Below the pieces are notes generated by a model, which was not told the DNA's origin, searched no databases, and worked only from the letters and a program-made list of their open reading frames with translations. From Porphyromonas loveana (GTDB lineage: Bacteria; Bacteroidota; Bacteroidia; Bacteroidales; Porphyromonadaceae), in contig NZ_QEKY01000007.1 in NCBI RefSeq assembly GCF_003096695.1, positions 86,429-150,428 on the forward strand: a stretch of DNA of 64,000 bases. Direction: 5' to 3'. Shown piece by piece: positions 9,086 through 18,332 of the stretch; position 1 is the first letter of the stretch, and each line of letters begins with the position of its first letter. Made by a program: the position numbers and the translations under genes.

Positions 9086-9881
9086 GACGTTTCGGTTTTA
9101 GCAGGCATTTTTCGATGATTTCCCCGGCCAGCGCAGCTATGCCGCTTCCTTCGAGCAGGCTTTTGTCCGGTGGCAGGTAGGTGGAGCGGAAAACCTCCCG
9201 GTTGTCGGTCGTGATTTCTTTCTTGAAACGGGAAGAACGTGGCAGGCGGGTATCGAACAGTCCCAGTCCTTCTTTTTCGATCTCCCGGTCGTAAAACTCG
9301 ATGACGGCCGGATGGACACGCCGGTCGATCTTGTTCCAGAGCATGTAGATCTGCTTGATGTTGCCCGATGTGATCGATACGCCCAGATCGCGCACAGCCA
9401 GCGCGTAGGACATGCAGGCGACCAGCGACTGCCGATCGGGCTCTATCGGAGAAATGAGGTAATCCATATCGACCGTCAGACTGACCAAATCGGGATCATC
9501 CGCCCGTCCGGGCAAGTCGAAGAAAACGAGGTCGAACGTTTCTGCCGAACGCGCTTCCATAAAAGTCTGCACATCCTGCATGGCCTGTCCGGAGGTGCTT
9601 TTGATAATCCGGTAAGCAGGCTTGCCGAAAGCCTCGAAATGTTTCTTCATCCGTGAGAGCAAAGCCGGCCGGCCGTTCTGCACGGTTTCTTTGTCGCGCT
9701 CCCGGAGATTGGCGAAACTGTACTGCGAAAAATCGCAGTCGACGACGAAGAGATTCAAACCTTCCCTGTAATAGAGGTAGCTGGCCAAAATCTCCGCAAT
9801 ACTGCTTTTCCCTACGCCGCCTTTGAGCGATCCGAAGCCGATATGTACCGGCCGTTCGGAGAGTGTCTTTTGTTTTTGCAT
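9072..9881 (-). CDS. traA: ParA-type ATPase TraA
   Basis: A 269-residue ParA/MinD-family ATPase with a deviant Walker A KGGVGKSS at residues 20-27 and the 'FFDLPGRADD' Walker B-type segment. It is the first gene of the minus-strand tra operon and in CTns is always followed by the DUF3408 protein, as here. It may help position the excised circle or the relaxosome. Upstream lie two overlapping 10-bp palindromes (TATGATCATA and ATCATATGAT, 9911-9924) that could be operator sites. Confidence 0.88.
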   Translation of the reverse strand: MQKQKTLSERPVHIGFGSLKGGVGKSSIAEILASYLYYREGLNLFVVDCDFSQYSFANLRERDKETVQNGRPALLSRMKKHFEAFGKPAYRIIKSTSGQAMQDVQTFMEARSAETFDLVFFDLPGRADDPDLVSLTVDMDYLISPIEPDRQSLVACMSYALAVRDLGVSITSGNIKQIYMLWNKIDRRVHPAVIEFYDREIEKEGLGLFDTRLPRSSRFKKEITTDNREVFRSTYLPPDKSLLEGSGIAALAGEIIEKCLLKPKRHAHD

Positions 9882-10510
9882 CTGTTGTATAATAAAAGGA
9901 TTTGTAATGTTATGATCATATGATTGTATGGCTGCGTCAGCCTGTCTGTCTGCCGATAAACGGATACATGAATCGACCGGTCAGGTGATGGACACATCGG
10001 TACATTGATCAATCCATGAATGCACATACCCGTGTGTTCGTATCTTATCATATTCTTGTGTCATTGTGTCATTATGTTATTGCATTATTCTGTTATCCTG
10101 TAAACATACCCGGCAGGCAAGCTGCAATCATGTTGCCTGCTTATCCGGTAACCGGCTTGCCTGCTTTGCAAATTAACAGCTGAACAGACGCTTTTTTACG
10201 ACCCGGTTCCCCCGGATTCCTTTGCATTCCTTTTGATGGAAAACAAAGGCTTTCCCGACACGGCGGCAGGCCGTAACTTTGCGCAGGAAAAGCAATCGTC
10301 CCCGACCGACCGGCAGGAAATGAAGATTGTCCGGAAGAGCGACGGTCGACCGTCGCTATCGCTTTTGAACGGTTGATCATGGCAAGGTGTACCTTTGTCC
10401 GACAACGCGCTGCGAAGCCGACAAAGGTGCCTTGCCCCGGTGCGGGGAAAGAAGCTTACTCCGAAGTCGTAAGCAAAGACTGATTTATTAACCTTAACCT
10501 GACGAATGCT
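9882..10510. other. Gene-free hairpin-rich region between tra and mob operons; candidate oriT
   Basis: Open frames here are short and not protein-like. Repeats include GCAGGCAAGC at 10113-10122 with its complement GCTTGCCTGC at 10155-10164 and a partial copy TTGCCTGC at 10133-10140; CCGGTAACCGG at 10145-10155; a wider inverted repeat built on ACCTTTGTC and GACAAAGGT at about 10391-10432; and GCCCCGgtgCGGGG at about 10435-10448. The block lies directly upstream of mobA-mobB, where oriT of Bacteroides CTns is found. The nic site cannot be placed from sequence alone. Confidence 0.5.
10364..10397 (+). promoter_or_regulatory. Promoter of the mob operon
   Basis: TTTG at 10364-10367 and TACCTTTG at 10390-10397 (consensus -7 TAnnTTTG) are 22 bp apart, close to the Bacteroidota spacing. 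Transcription would start near 10404 and pass through the hairpins before mobA, leaving a leader of about 107 nt. The -7 box lies inside one arm of an inverted repeat, so relaxosome proteins could repress it (inference). Confidence 0.5.
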
Positions 10511-10912
10511 GTGAGAAATGAAAACAGGCATGGTGGCAGTCCGTCCTATCGCTACTATGTCAGACTCAATGAAAAGGACAACAGCCGTTTTCTCGATTTA
10601 TACGAGAAATCCGGTATCGGAAACAAATCCGAATTTATCCGGCGGAGGCTTTTTCTGACTCCGTTCCGTGTGATTACCCATGACAAATCGGCCGCCGATT
10701 ATTACACCCGGCTGACCCATATCCATGCCCAAATCCGCAAGGTTGGCGTGCTCTACAATCAGGCCGTCCGCTCCATTAACACGTACCATTCCGTCAAAAC
10801 GGCGGCCGTTTTACTGCAAAAGCTGGAGCAATACACCGGAGAACTCCATGCGCTTCTGGAAGAAACGAACCGGCTCACGAAAGCGTTCGAAGAACGATGG
10901 TTGCCGAGATAA
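10511..10912 (+). CDS. mobA: Mobilisation protein MobA (relaxosome accessory)
   Basis: A 133-residue protein. The start is a GTG: the frame has no upstream ATG before the stop at 10481, and the two nearby ATGs are in other frames. The N-terminal part 'YYVRLNEKDNSRFLDLYEKSG...KSEFIRRRLF' fits a ribbon-helix-helix DNA-binding fold, followed by helices. In CTns this small protein binds oriT with the relaxase. It overlaps mobB by 16 bp. Confidence 0.82.
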   Translation: MRNENRHGGSPSYRYYVRLNEKDNSRFLDLYEKSGIGNKSEFIRRRLFLTPFRVITHDKSAADYYTRLTHIHAQIRKVGVLYNQAVRSINTYHSVKTAAVLLQKLEQYTGELHALLEETNRLTKAFEERWLPR

Positions 10913-12177
10913 CCGCTCCGAAAAGTATGGGTAAAGTGTTGGCATATAACTTTTCCAAAGTAACGGCGGGAAATGCCTCCGTCATTCTGACCTCCTCGAT
11001 GAGCGTGGATCAAAACGGAGAAACGAACTTCGAGCGAGCATTGAGCGATATGGAGATGCGCATCCCGTCGGGTATCCGCACGAAAAAGACGGTGTTTCAC
11101 TGTTCCCTCAATCCGCATCCGGACGACAGGCTGACAACAGAGCAGTTACAGGACATCGCCCGGGAATACATGGAAAAGATGGGATACGGCAAACAGCCTT
11201 ACATCGTATTCAAGCACAACGACATCGCGCGCGAGCATATCCATATCGTCTCCCTGCGTGTGGACAGCTACGGGAAAAAACTGCCTTACAAGTTCGAAGC
11301 AAGACGCAGCAAACGGATTACCGATGAGCTGGAGCGGAAATACGGCTTGATACCGAGCGGAAACCGGAGAAGCCGGCACGAGACACATGCGGAGAACGTG
11401 TTGAAAACGGCGGATGTGAAGCAGGGCGATGTGCGTCGGCAGATTGCCGCTGTGGTTCGGGCGGTGCTGGAACGGTACGCTTTCCGGTCGTTGGGTGAAA
11501 TGAATCTGCTGTTGGCCCGATACCACATCGTTGCGGAGGAAGTTCGCAAGGAGTACAAAGGGAAGCGGTACGACGGGTTGGTATACGCCATTACGGATGA
11601 TGCGGGAGAGAAACGGATGATACCCTTGCATGCCGGTAAAACAGGGAGAGGAGCAGGCTATGCCGCCGTTGCGCGTCACTTTGAGAAATCCAAAGCGCTT
11701 ATAAAAGAGAAGGCGCCGATGCTTCGCAATGCCATCGTCGAGGTCATGCAGTCATCCCCCGATAAAGAGCGGTTTTCGGAAGAGATGAAAAAACGAGGCA
11801 TCGACGTGCATATCCGCCAAAACGAGCAGGGACGTATTTACGGCATCACGTTTATCTCGGACGAAGCCGGTATCGCTGCCAATGGCTCGCGCTTGGGGAA
11901 GGGCTATTCGGCCCATGTCTTTAACGATTACTTTCTCGGGGGTGAGAATCCCTTCCTCGATTACAGCCGGCAGGAGATTCGGGAGCTTCCTTCGGTGCGT
12001 TCTGCTCCGGAGATGCTACCGGAGGCTGAAACCGGCGATGATTGTTACGATGAGCCGATCGGAACGGATGAGTCGGGAATCGTCGTTCACGGGATCGATT
12101 ATAAGGAGCTGGCTTTCCAGCGAAAGCTGAGAAACAGGCGGCATAAACAGGATATAACCGGAAAAAGAAGAACATAA
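10897..12177 (+). CDS. mobB: Relaxase MobB (MOBP type)
   Basis: A 426-residue relaxase/mobilisation nuclease. The metal-binding His cluster is visible as H107, H114 and H116 within 'FKHNDIAREHIHIVSLRVD', and an N-terminal segment 'YNFSKVTAG' with Tyr17 is a candidate catalytic residue. It nicks oriT and pilots the transferred strand. It overlaps mobA and ends 1 bp before mobC, consistent with one mob operon. The length and layout are normal for CTn relaxases. Confidence 0.92.
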   Translation: MVAEITAPKSMGKVLAYNFSKVTAGNASVILTSSMSVDQNGETNFERALSDMEMRIPSGIRTKKTVFHCSLNPHPDDRLTTEQLQDIAREYMEKMGYGKQPYIVFKHNDIAREHIHIVSLRVDSYGKKLPYKFEARRSKRITDELERKYGLIPSGNRRSRHETHAENVLKTADVKQGDVRRQIAAVVRAVLERYAFRSLGEMNLLLARYHIVAEEVRKEYKGKRYDGLVYAITDDAGEKRMIPLHAGKTGRGAGYAAVARHFEKSKALIKEKAPMLRNAIVEVMQSSPDKERFSEEMKKRGIDVHIRQNEQGRIYGITFISDEAGIAANGSRLGKGYSAHVFNDYFLGGENPFLDYSRQEIRELPSVRSAPEMLPEAETGDDCYDEPIGTDESGIVVHGIDYKELAFQRKLRNRRHKQDITGKRRT

Positions 12178-12178
12178 G

Positions 12179-14188
12179 ATGCAGAATGAAGATGATTTGA
12201 GAGGACTGGCCAAGACGATGGACTTTATGCGCGCCATCGCCATCCTCTTTACGGTAATCAACGGCTACTGGTTTTGTTACGAGGCTTTACACGAATGGAA
12301 GATTACCATAAGCGTTGCAGATACGATCCTGATGAACTTTCATCGAACGACGGGGCTTTTTTCTTCCATCCTTTGGACAAAGCTCTTTGCAGTGGTATTC
12401 CTCGGACTTTCCTGTCTGGGGACGAAAGGTATCAAGGAAGAACGGATCACCCGGCGCAAGATCGGGGTGGTATTGAGTGCCGGAGCAGCTCTCTATCTGC
12501 TGAACGGATGGATACTGAGCCTGCCGGTCGGCATAGACCTTCGGGCTGTCTGCTACCTCCTTACATTGGCCGCGGGATTTATCTGTCTGCTGATGGCCGG
12601 CTCCTGGATCAGTCGCCTGTTGAAGCACAACCTGATGGACGATGTATTCAATGTGGAAAATGAAAGTTTCATGCAGGAAACCCGCCTGATGACGAACGAG
12701 TATTCGGTGAATCTCCCGACTCGTTTCTATTACCGGAAAAAGTGGCGCGACGGTTGGATCAATGTCGTGAATCCTTTCCGCGCGAGCATGGTGCTCGGTA
12801 CACCGGGGTCGGGAAAATCCTACGCGATCGTAAATAACTACATCAAGCAGCAAATCGAGAAGGGATTTGCCATGTATATCTATGACTATAAATTCCCCGA
12901 CCTTTCCGAGATCGCTTACAACCATCTGCTCAGACATCGGAAGGCGTATGAAGTGCAGCCGAAGTTTTACGTAATCAACTTCGATGATCCCAGAAGATCG
13001 CATCGTTGCAATCCGATCAATCCGGATTTTATGTCCGATATATCGGATGCTTACGAATCGGCGTACACGATCATGCTGAATCTGAACCGCACATGGATTC
13101 AGAAGCAGGGGGATTTCTTTGTGGAGTCGCCGATCATCCTGCTGGCGGCTATTATCTGGTTCCTGAAGATATACGAGAACGGCAGGTATTGCACCTTTCC
13201 GCATGCCATCGAGTTTCTGAACAGACCTTATGCGCAGATCTTTCCGATTCTGACTTCCTATGATGAGCTGGCCAACTATCTTTCACCTTTTATGGACGCA
13301 TGGGAAGGCGGCGCACAGGATCAGCTTCAGGGGCAGATCGCTTCGGCCAAGATTCCGCTTTCGAGGATGATTTCTCCGGCACTTTACTGGGTAATGACGG
13401 GCGATGACTTCTCGCTCGACATCAATAACCCGAAAGAACCGAAAATCCTGGTGGTAGGCAACAATCCCGACCGACAAAATATCTATTCGGCGGCACTCGG
13501 TTTATACAACAGCCGGATCGTGAAACTGATCAATAAAAAGAAGCAGCTCAAAAGCTCGGTGATTATCGATGAGTTGCCCACCATCTATTTCCGAGGGTTG
13601 GATAACCTGATTGCTACGGCTCGTTCCAATAAAGTGGCAGTCTGTCTGGGCTTTCAGGATTTCAGTCAGCTTACCCGCGATTACGGAGACAAGGAGAGCA
13701 AGGTGATTCAGAACACGGTGGGAAATGTTTTCAGCGGTCAGGTCGTAGGTGAAACGGCCAAGACGTTATCGGAGCGCTTCGGGAAAGTTTTGCAGCAACG
13801 CCAATCGATGACGATTAACCGGAACGACAAATCCACCTCCATCAGTACGCAAATGGACAGCCTTATTCCGGCCAGCAAAATCAGCAACCTGACGCAAGGG
13901 ATGTTTGTCGGGGCCGTTTCGGACAATTTCGATGAACGTATCGAACAGAAGATATTCCATGCGGAGATTGTCGTGGACAGTGCAAAGATTTCCGCAGAAA
14001 CAAAAAGTTATAAACCGATCCCGGTGATTGCAGCGTTTACGGATGAGTCGGGACAGGACAGCCTCAAAGCATCCATTGATGCCAACTACAAGCAGATAAA
14101 GCAGGAGATTCTCGCACTGGTCGATGTAGAGATTGAGCGGATTGAGAATGATCCTGAACAATCCGGATTGCTCAGGAAAAATTTATGA
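12179..14188 (+). CDS. mobC: Type IV coupling protein MobC (VirD4/TraG type)
   Basis: A 669-residue coupling protein with the N-terminal YWFCY motif at residues 30-34, four membrane spans in the first 150 residues, Walker A GTPGSGKS at about 208-215 and a Walker B-type 'SSVIIDELPTIYFRG' segment. It links the relaxosome to the VirB4-containing channel encoded by the divergent tra operon. It is the last gene of the mob operon; the following 275 bp lack a gene and lead into cargo. Confidence 0.93.
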   Translation: MQNEDDLRGLAKTMDFMRAIAILFTVINGYWFCYEALHEWKITISVADTILMNFHRTTGLFSSILWTKLFAVVFLGLSCLGTKGIKEERITRRKIGVVLSAGAALYLLNGWILSLPVGIDLRAVCYLLTLAAGFICLLMAGSWISRLLKHNLMDDVFNVENESFMQETRLMTNEYSVNLPTRFYYRKKWRDGWINVVNPFRASMVLGTPGSGKSYAIVNNYIKQQIEKGFAMYIYDYKFPDLSEIAYNHLLRHRKAYEVQPKFYVINFDDPRRSHRCNPINPDFMSDISDAYESAYTIMLNLNRTWIQKQGDFFVESPIILLAAIIWFLKIYENGRYCTFPHAIEFLNRPYAQIFPILTSYDELANYLSPFMDAWEGGAQDQLQGQIASAKIPLSRMISPALYWVMTGDDFSLDINNPKEPKILVVGNNPDRQNIYSAALGLYNSRIVKLINKKKQLKSSVIIDELPTIYFRGLDNLIATARSNKVAVCLGFQDFSQLTRDYGDKESKVIQNTVGNVFSGQVVGETAKTLSERFGKVLQQRQSMTINRNDKSTSISTQMDSLIPASKISNLTQGMFVGAVSDNFDERIEQKIFHAEIVVDSAKISAETKSYKPIPVIAAFTDESGQDSLKASIDANYKQIKQEILALVDVEIERIENDPEQSGLLRKNL

Positions 14189-14463
14189 TTCCATGGAGAC
14201 AAACAATAGAGATAGGTTAGCTGCATATTAAAAGTAAGGCCTTGTTTATCCCAATCGTACATTTGATTCCGAAAGCCCAATTTACTTCATTTTTCCTCTA
14301 TTGAAACTATCGTACAATCCACACCCCCTTTATTGGGTATTTTGCGTTCTTGCGCCGATAATAAGCCTTTTTTGCTTTCTAATTTAATTTTTTGTGGTTC
14401 CTTTATGATAAATGCCATAGAGAGGCATGTTTGATTTAATCAACCCTTTAACAATTAGAAGGT

Positions 14464-16923
14464 ATGAAAAAGCAGAACTCCTTATTTGCTTTTGCTCTTC
14501 TTTTCTCTCTTTGGGGATTAGGGCAAACAGCAATGGCGCAAAAAGCGAGAAAAGAGGTTTCCCGTGCGCAAGCAAAGACCTTAATGCTGAAACAGCAAAA
14601 GGCAACACCATCCGATCTTAAAAGATTCCGTGATGAGCCTATTCCGGGTGGCATGGCCCGCATTATTCTGGAGGCTCACGACGTGTGGGGAGACGGCTCC
14701 GGCTACCAGATGCTATTGGATGCCGACCACACGGCCTATGGCAATGAGATTCCTCTGACCACACCTTTAGGCAATACTCTGACCGTCGATTGTGATATCC
14801 CTGCCACATTGTACGCTCCATTCGAATTCAAGGTGCCAGCGGATGCCGATCCTTCCTGTACGCCGGAGCATCAGGTTGTGGATGGGGTAGCCTGCATCGA
14901 CTTGCCAGCAGGCGTTTACGATTATGTGGTTGTCAATCCCACGCCTTCCTTATGTATTGTTATACCAGGAATTTTCGGGCAGGAAGATGATACATTCGGA
15001 GACGATTTCAGATTCGAAGCGGGAAAGATTTATCATTTTCTTGTTGCATTTCATGATGGAGGTACCTTCTCTACAACGGGTGACTATGTAACATTAACCG
15101 TAACTGATGGCACTCCGCTTCATCCTGTTCAGAATCTGAAGGGGACAGCAGAAGGACAAAAAGTCACTCTTAAATGGGACTCCCCAACCTCGGGCAAAAG
15201 CACTATAGTACTGAATGAAAGTTTTGACAAGGAAAACCTACCGGAAGGATGGTCTATGATCGATGCCGATGGAGATGGACATAATTGGATGTCCACAATC
15301 GGTGTTTATAACACACTCCCTCATTCTGGCGCAGGCGCCATGTTCAGCAAATCATGGACGTCAAAGCCCGATCTGACACCGGACAATTATCTGGTGACAC
15401 CACGCTTTACAGTTCCTATTCATGGAGAGTTGACCTATTGGGTTAGTACCCAGGAAGAGTGGGTCAATGAGAACTATGGGGTATTCCTTTCCGTTTCCGG
15501 TAATCAGGTGGCGAATTTCACGGAGAAATTGTTTGAGGAAAATCTCTCAAACGGCAAACCATTCACAATGAGGCAGAAAAGAGAGAATGCTCCAAAACTG
15601 CCAGCCCCTTACAGGAAAAGGAGCATAGACCTCTCTGCCTATGCCGGTCAGGAGGTATACCTGGCCTTTCGTCATTTCAACAGCGAAGGCGTTTTCCGTT
15701 TCTATCTTGACGATGTGACGGTATCTGACGGGGAGGTATCTGAAGAATTCACTTATACGGTATACCGTGACGGAACGAAAATCAAAGAGGGGTTGACGGC
15801 TACCTTGTTTGAAGAAAATGGCGTAAGTGTTGGCACACACGAATACTGCGTGGAAGTGCAATATGTCGGTGGCGTTTCTCCGAAAGAATGTGTCGACATA
15901 ACAGTCTCCTCCCAATCTCTCAATCCTGTGACCGGTCTGACGGCTACGCAGGATGGGATGGATGCCGTTCTCCGATGGGGCGCTCCTGTCGCCAAGGACG
16001 AAGTCGTTCTGTTGAGTGAAAGTTTCGATACGGGAAAAATGCCTGAAGGATGGACGACTATCGATTCCGATGGAGACGGACATGCTTGGGACCCTGCTTT
16101 TCTCTTTGACTTTGGCGGACAAGGGCACAATGGGAGCATCGGACTGATTTCTTCGGCTTCTTACATTTACTATGTAGGTATTCTAACTCCTGACAACTAT
16201 TTAATCAGCCCGGAACTTAGTCTCATAAATGGAGGCACTCTTTCTTTCTGGGTATGTGCACAGGATATCGGTCATCCAGCCGAACACTATGCGGTTTATG
16301 CTTCGACCGGTGGCAATGCGGTTGAGGATTTCACAATACTTCTTCTTGAAGAAACAATTGAGAACAAGACTGTTCAATCTATGAGAAAGAGTAGCGAGCT
16401 GCGTTCCCAGACCCCTTGGAAAGAAAAGACTGTAACTCTTCCAGTCGGAACAAAGTATGTTGCTTTCCGTCATTTCGACTGCTCGGACATGTACAGACTC
16501 TGCATCGATGATGTTGAAGTCTCTTGTAAAGAAGATGAAATCCCATATACCTATACAATTTACCGCAACGGTACAGAAATTGCTTCGGTAGTAACGGAAA
16601 CCACTTATCGGGATATGAATCTGGTACCAGGCACCTATACATACGGGGTAAAAGTCGTTTATCCGAACGGCGAATCGTCGGTGGAGGAAGCAACACTGAC
16701 CATTACGTCCTTGTCCGAAACGGTAACGACAAGGCCGTATACCCTGGCCGTACACGAGAATCAAATCACTGTAACTTGCAAAGGGGAAGTCCGTATTTAC
16801 GATATAAACGGACGCCTTGTCGCGACCGGAATCGATGTCGTAAAATATACGACACAGAACGGAGTCTATGTGATTCGTATCATTGTCAATGGTAAGACAT
16901 ATGTGGAGAAAGTCATTCTGTAG
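14464..16923 (+). CDS. Secreted Hag/gingipain-type adhesin with T9SS C-terminal domain
   Basis: An 819-residue exported protein. After a signal peptide (to about residue 25) comes a DUF2436-like domain (about 50-215, with 'AHDVWGDGSGYQMLLDADH'), cleaved-adhesin domain 1 (about 248-420, 'ESFDKENLPEGWSMIDADGDGH'), a linker with 'YTVYRDGTKIKEGL' as in gingipains and HagA, cleaved-adhesin domain 2 (about 516-695), a second linker and a type A T9SS sorting domain (about 745-819, 'IYDINGRLV'). There is no protease domain. It would be carried across the outer membrane by the type IX system and anchored on the surface, where relatives bind haemoglobin and matrix proteins. It sits between CTn backbone genes. 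Confidence 0.88.
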   Translation: MKKQNSLFAFALLFSLWGLGQTAMAQKARKEVSRAQAKTLMLKQQKATPSDLKRFRDEPIPGGMARIILEAHDVWGDGSGYQMLLDADHTAYGNEIPLTTPLGNTLTVDCDIPATLYAPFEFKVPADADPSCTPEHQVVDGVACIDLPAGVYDYVVVNPTPSLCIVIPGIFGQEDDTFGDDFRFEAGKIYHFLVAFHDGGTFSTTGDYVTLTVTDGTPLHPVQNLKGTAEGQKVTLKWDSPTSGKSTIVLNESFDKENLPEGWSMIDADGDGHNWMSTIGVYNTLPHSGAGAMFSKSWTSKPDLTPDNYLVTPRFTVPIHGELTYWVSTQEEWVNENYGVFLSVSGNQVANFTEKLFEENLSNGKPFTMRQKRENAPKLPAPYRKRSIDLSAYAGQEVYLAFRHFNSEGVFRFYLDDVTVSDGEVSEEFTYTVYRDGTKIKEGLTATLFEENGVSVGTHEYCVEVQYVGGVSPKECVDITVSSQSLNPVTGLTATQDGMDAVLRWGAPVAKDEVVLLSESFDTGKMPEGWTTIDSDGDGHAWDPAFLFDFGGQGHNGSIGLISSASYIYYVGILTPDNYLISPELSLINGGTLSFWVCAQDIGHPAEHYAVYASTGGNAVEDFTILLLEETIENKTVQSMRKSSELRSQTPWKEKTVTLPVGTKYVAFRHFDCSDMYRLCIDDVEVSCKEDEIPYTYTIYRNGTEIASVVTETTYRDMNLVPGTYTYGVKVVYPNGESSVEEATLTITSLSETVTTRPYTLAVHENQITVTCKGEVRIYDINGRLVATGIDVVKYTTQNGVYVIRIIVNGKTYVEKVIL

Positions 16924-17116
16924 TAGTCAAACAAGCCAGTGTACAGCACGAAAGACCTTTATAACTACAGATGTTTGCGTCACCACTATTAGGTATTTTG
17001 CTGCAGAAATACGAGGATATTTGGTGATATGGATTTTTATGCCTATCTTGCGCGCAAGGAGGACGATAGTGTGTCTTCCATAATTTTCAACAACACAAAT
17101 CATAAAAACAAAAACT

Positions 17117-17302
17117 ATGAAGAAATTTGTGCTAGCGTTTGGTCTTCTTTGCACTGCTGCTGTCAGTGCGTTTGCAGGACATCATGTGTGGATTCACACG
17201 AGTTGCGGAGTTAGCATAGAGATGGTGTATGAGGATTATCACACCGGTGCTGATGTTGTAAACGACGCATTGCTCTTAGAAGCTTATTTCTGTGGAGATT
17301 AG
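17117..17302 (+). CDS. Small secreted peptide, 61 residues, function unknown
   Basis: The frame starts MKKFVLAFGLLCTAAVSAFA, a clear signal peptide, leaving a mature chain of about 41 residues that starts GHHVWIHTSCGV and ends EAYFCGD. It contains two Cys residues that could pair and is acidic. I do not recognise the family. It lies upstream of a GLPGLI-family gene, separated by a hairpin with a T-run. The signal peptide and the tidy gene neighbourhood argue that this is a real gene. Confidence 0.65.
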   Translation: MKKFVLAFGLLCTAAVSAFAGHHVWIHTSCGVSIEMVYEDYHTGADVVNDALLLEAYFCGD

Positions 17303-17321
17303 CCGTATGATTTTATGAAAT

Positions 17322-17402
17322 TATGCCAAAAGTCGAGCGAGGATTTTCTTCGGTAAATGATAGTTCTCTTCGTGCTTTTGGCATAGTTTTTTCTGGGAAT
17401 AT
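17322..17402 (+). terminator. Hairpin with T-run between the peptide gene and the GLPGLI gene
   Basis: TATGCCAAAAG at 17322-17332 pairs with CTTTTGGCATA at 17385-17395, followed by GTTTTTTC. The loop is long (52 nt). It could be a leaky terminator that lets the peptide mRNA be made in excess over the downstream genes. Confidence 0.5.
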
Positions 17403-17439
17403 GAATTGTAAAGCAAGTTTGATTTAATTATTGGAAGTC

Positions 17440-18318
17440 ATGAAAATTAAGAATTCTATCGGAGCGCTTATTTTTTTATTTTCACTCGTAGCTAATGCAA
17501 ATGCGCAAAAAGTAGATAAGATAGGTGTAGGAGCAAATCTGTCCAAAGATTCTATTCCAATGCAGATTGTAGATAATGCAAAATACCGTGTGTATTATAA
17601 GCTTACTTTCTGCAAAGATTCTACAGCAACTGATTTGAAAACGGAAGCACAAACGATTTTATTGGTGGGATCAAAGTTCAGCTCTTTTCTGGATTATAAT
17701 GCTTTACGCAAAGATTCTCTGTTTAACGCCTTATCTAAATCAGGTTTAGGTGCTATGGAAATTGTAGGTCGTGTAATGCCTATAGGCAGACAAATCAAAT
17801 TTGAACCGACCATCATGAAGAATTTTCCACAGAAGGGTGTATATACATTTCAGCAGATGATTACGGCGCGGGATAATTACAGATACGTGGATGAAGGAGT
17901 GAAAATAAAATGGAAATTGGAAGCCGGTGAAAAGGTTTTGCAAGGATATACCTGCAAAAAAGCCACTTGCACGTATCGAGGAAGATGTTATATCGCTTGG
18001 TATTGTCCCGATATAGCAATGAATGATGGTCCATATGTCTTTACAGGCTTACCAGGGCTTATTTTGGAAATATTCGATGTAAAAGGGCATTATAAATTTA
18101 CAATGAATGGATTAAATAAAGTGACAGGTTTTGATCCATTATATTTTACAGCAAATAACGTGGAAACTCTATCAAGAGATAAAGTTCGAAAGGTTATCAG
18201 TAATCTACGAGCTAATCCTGCAAGCATATTACAGCTAATGGGAGGAAGAGCCACTGTTAGTCCTGAAACACTGAAAAAAATAAAACCAAAACCTCATAAT
18301 CCGATTGAATTGGAATAA
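17440..18318 (+). CDS. GLPGLI family protein
   Basis: A 292-residue exported protein starting at the ATG at 17440 (an in-frame TTG at 17431 is less likely). A signal peptide ends near NANAQ. The name-giving motif GLPGLI lies near residue 203, in 'GPYVFTGLPGLILEIFDVKGHY'. The family is widespread in Bacteroidota, has no known biochemical role and often precedes a carboxypeptidase-regulatory/TonB-receptor-like barrel, as here (14 bp gap). Base composition is AT-rich compared with the tra genes. Confidence 0.9.
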   Translation: MKIKNSIGALIFLFSLVANANAQKVDKIGVGANLSKDSIPMQIVDNAKYRVYYKLTFCKDSTATDLKTEAQTILLVGSKFSSFLDYNALRKDSLFNALSKSGLGAMEIVGRVMPIGRQIKFEPTIMKNFPQKGVYTFQQMITARDNYRYVDEGVKIKWKLEAGEKVLQGYTCKKATCTYRGRCYIAWYCPDIAMNDGPYVFTGLPGLILEIFDVKGHYKFTMNGLNKVTGFDPLYFTANNVETLSRDKVRKVISNLRANPASILQLMGGRATVSPETLKKIKPKPHNPIELE

Positions 18319-18332
18319 ATACGGTACGCGGT

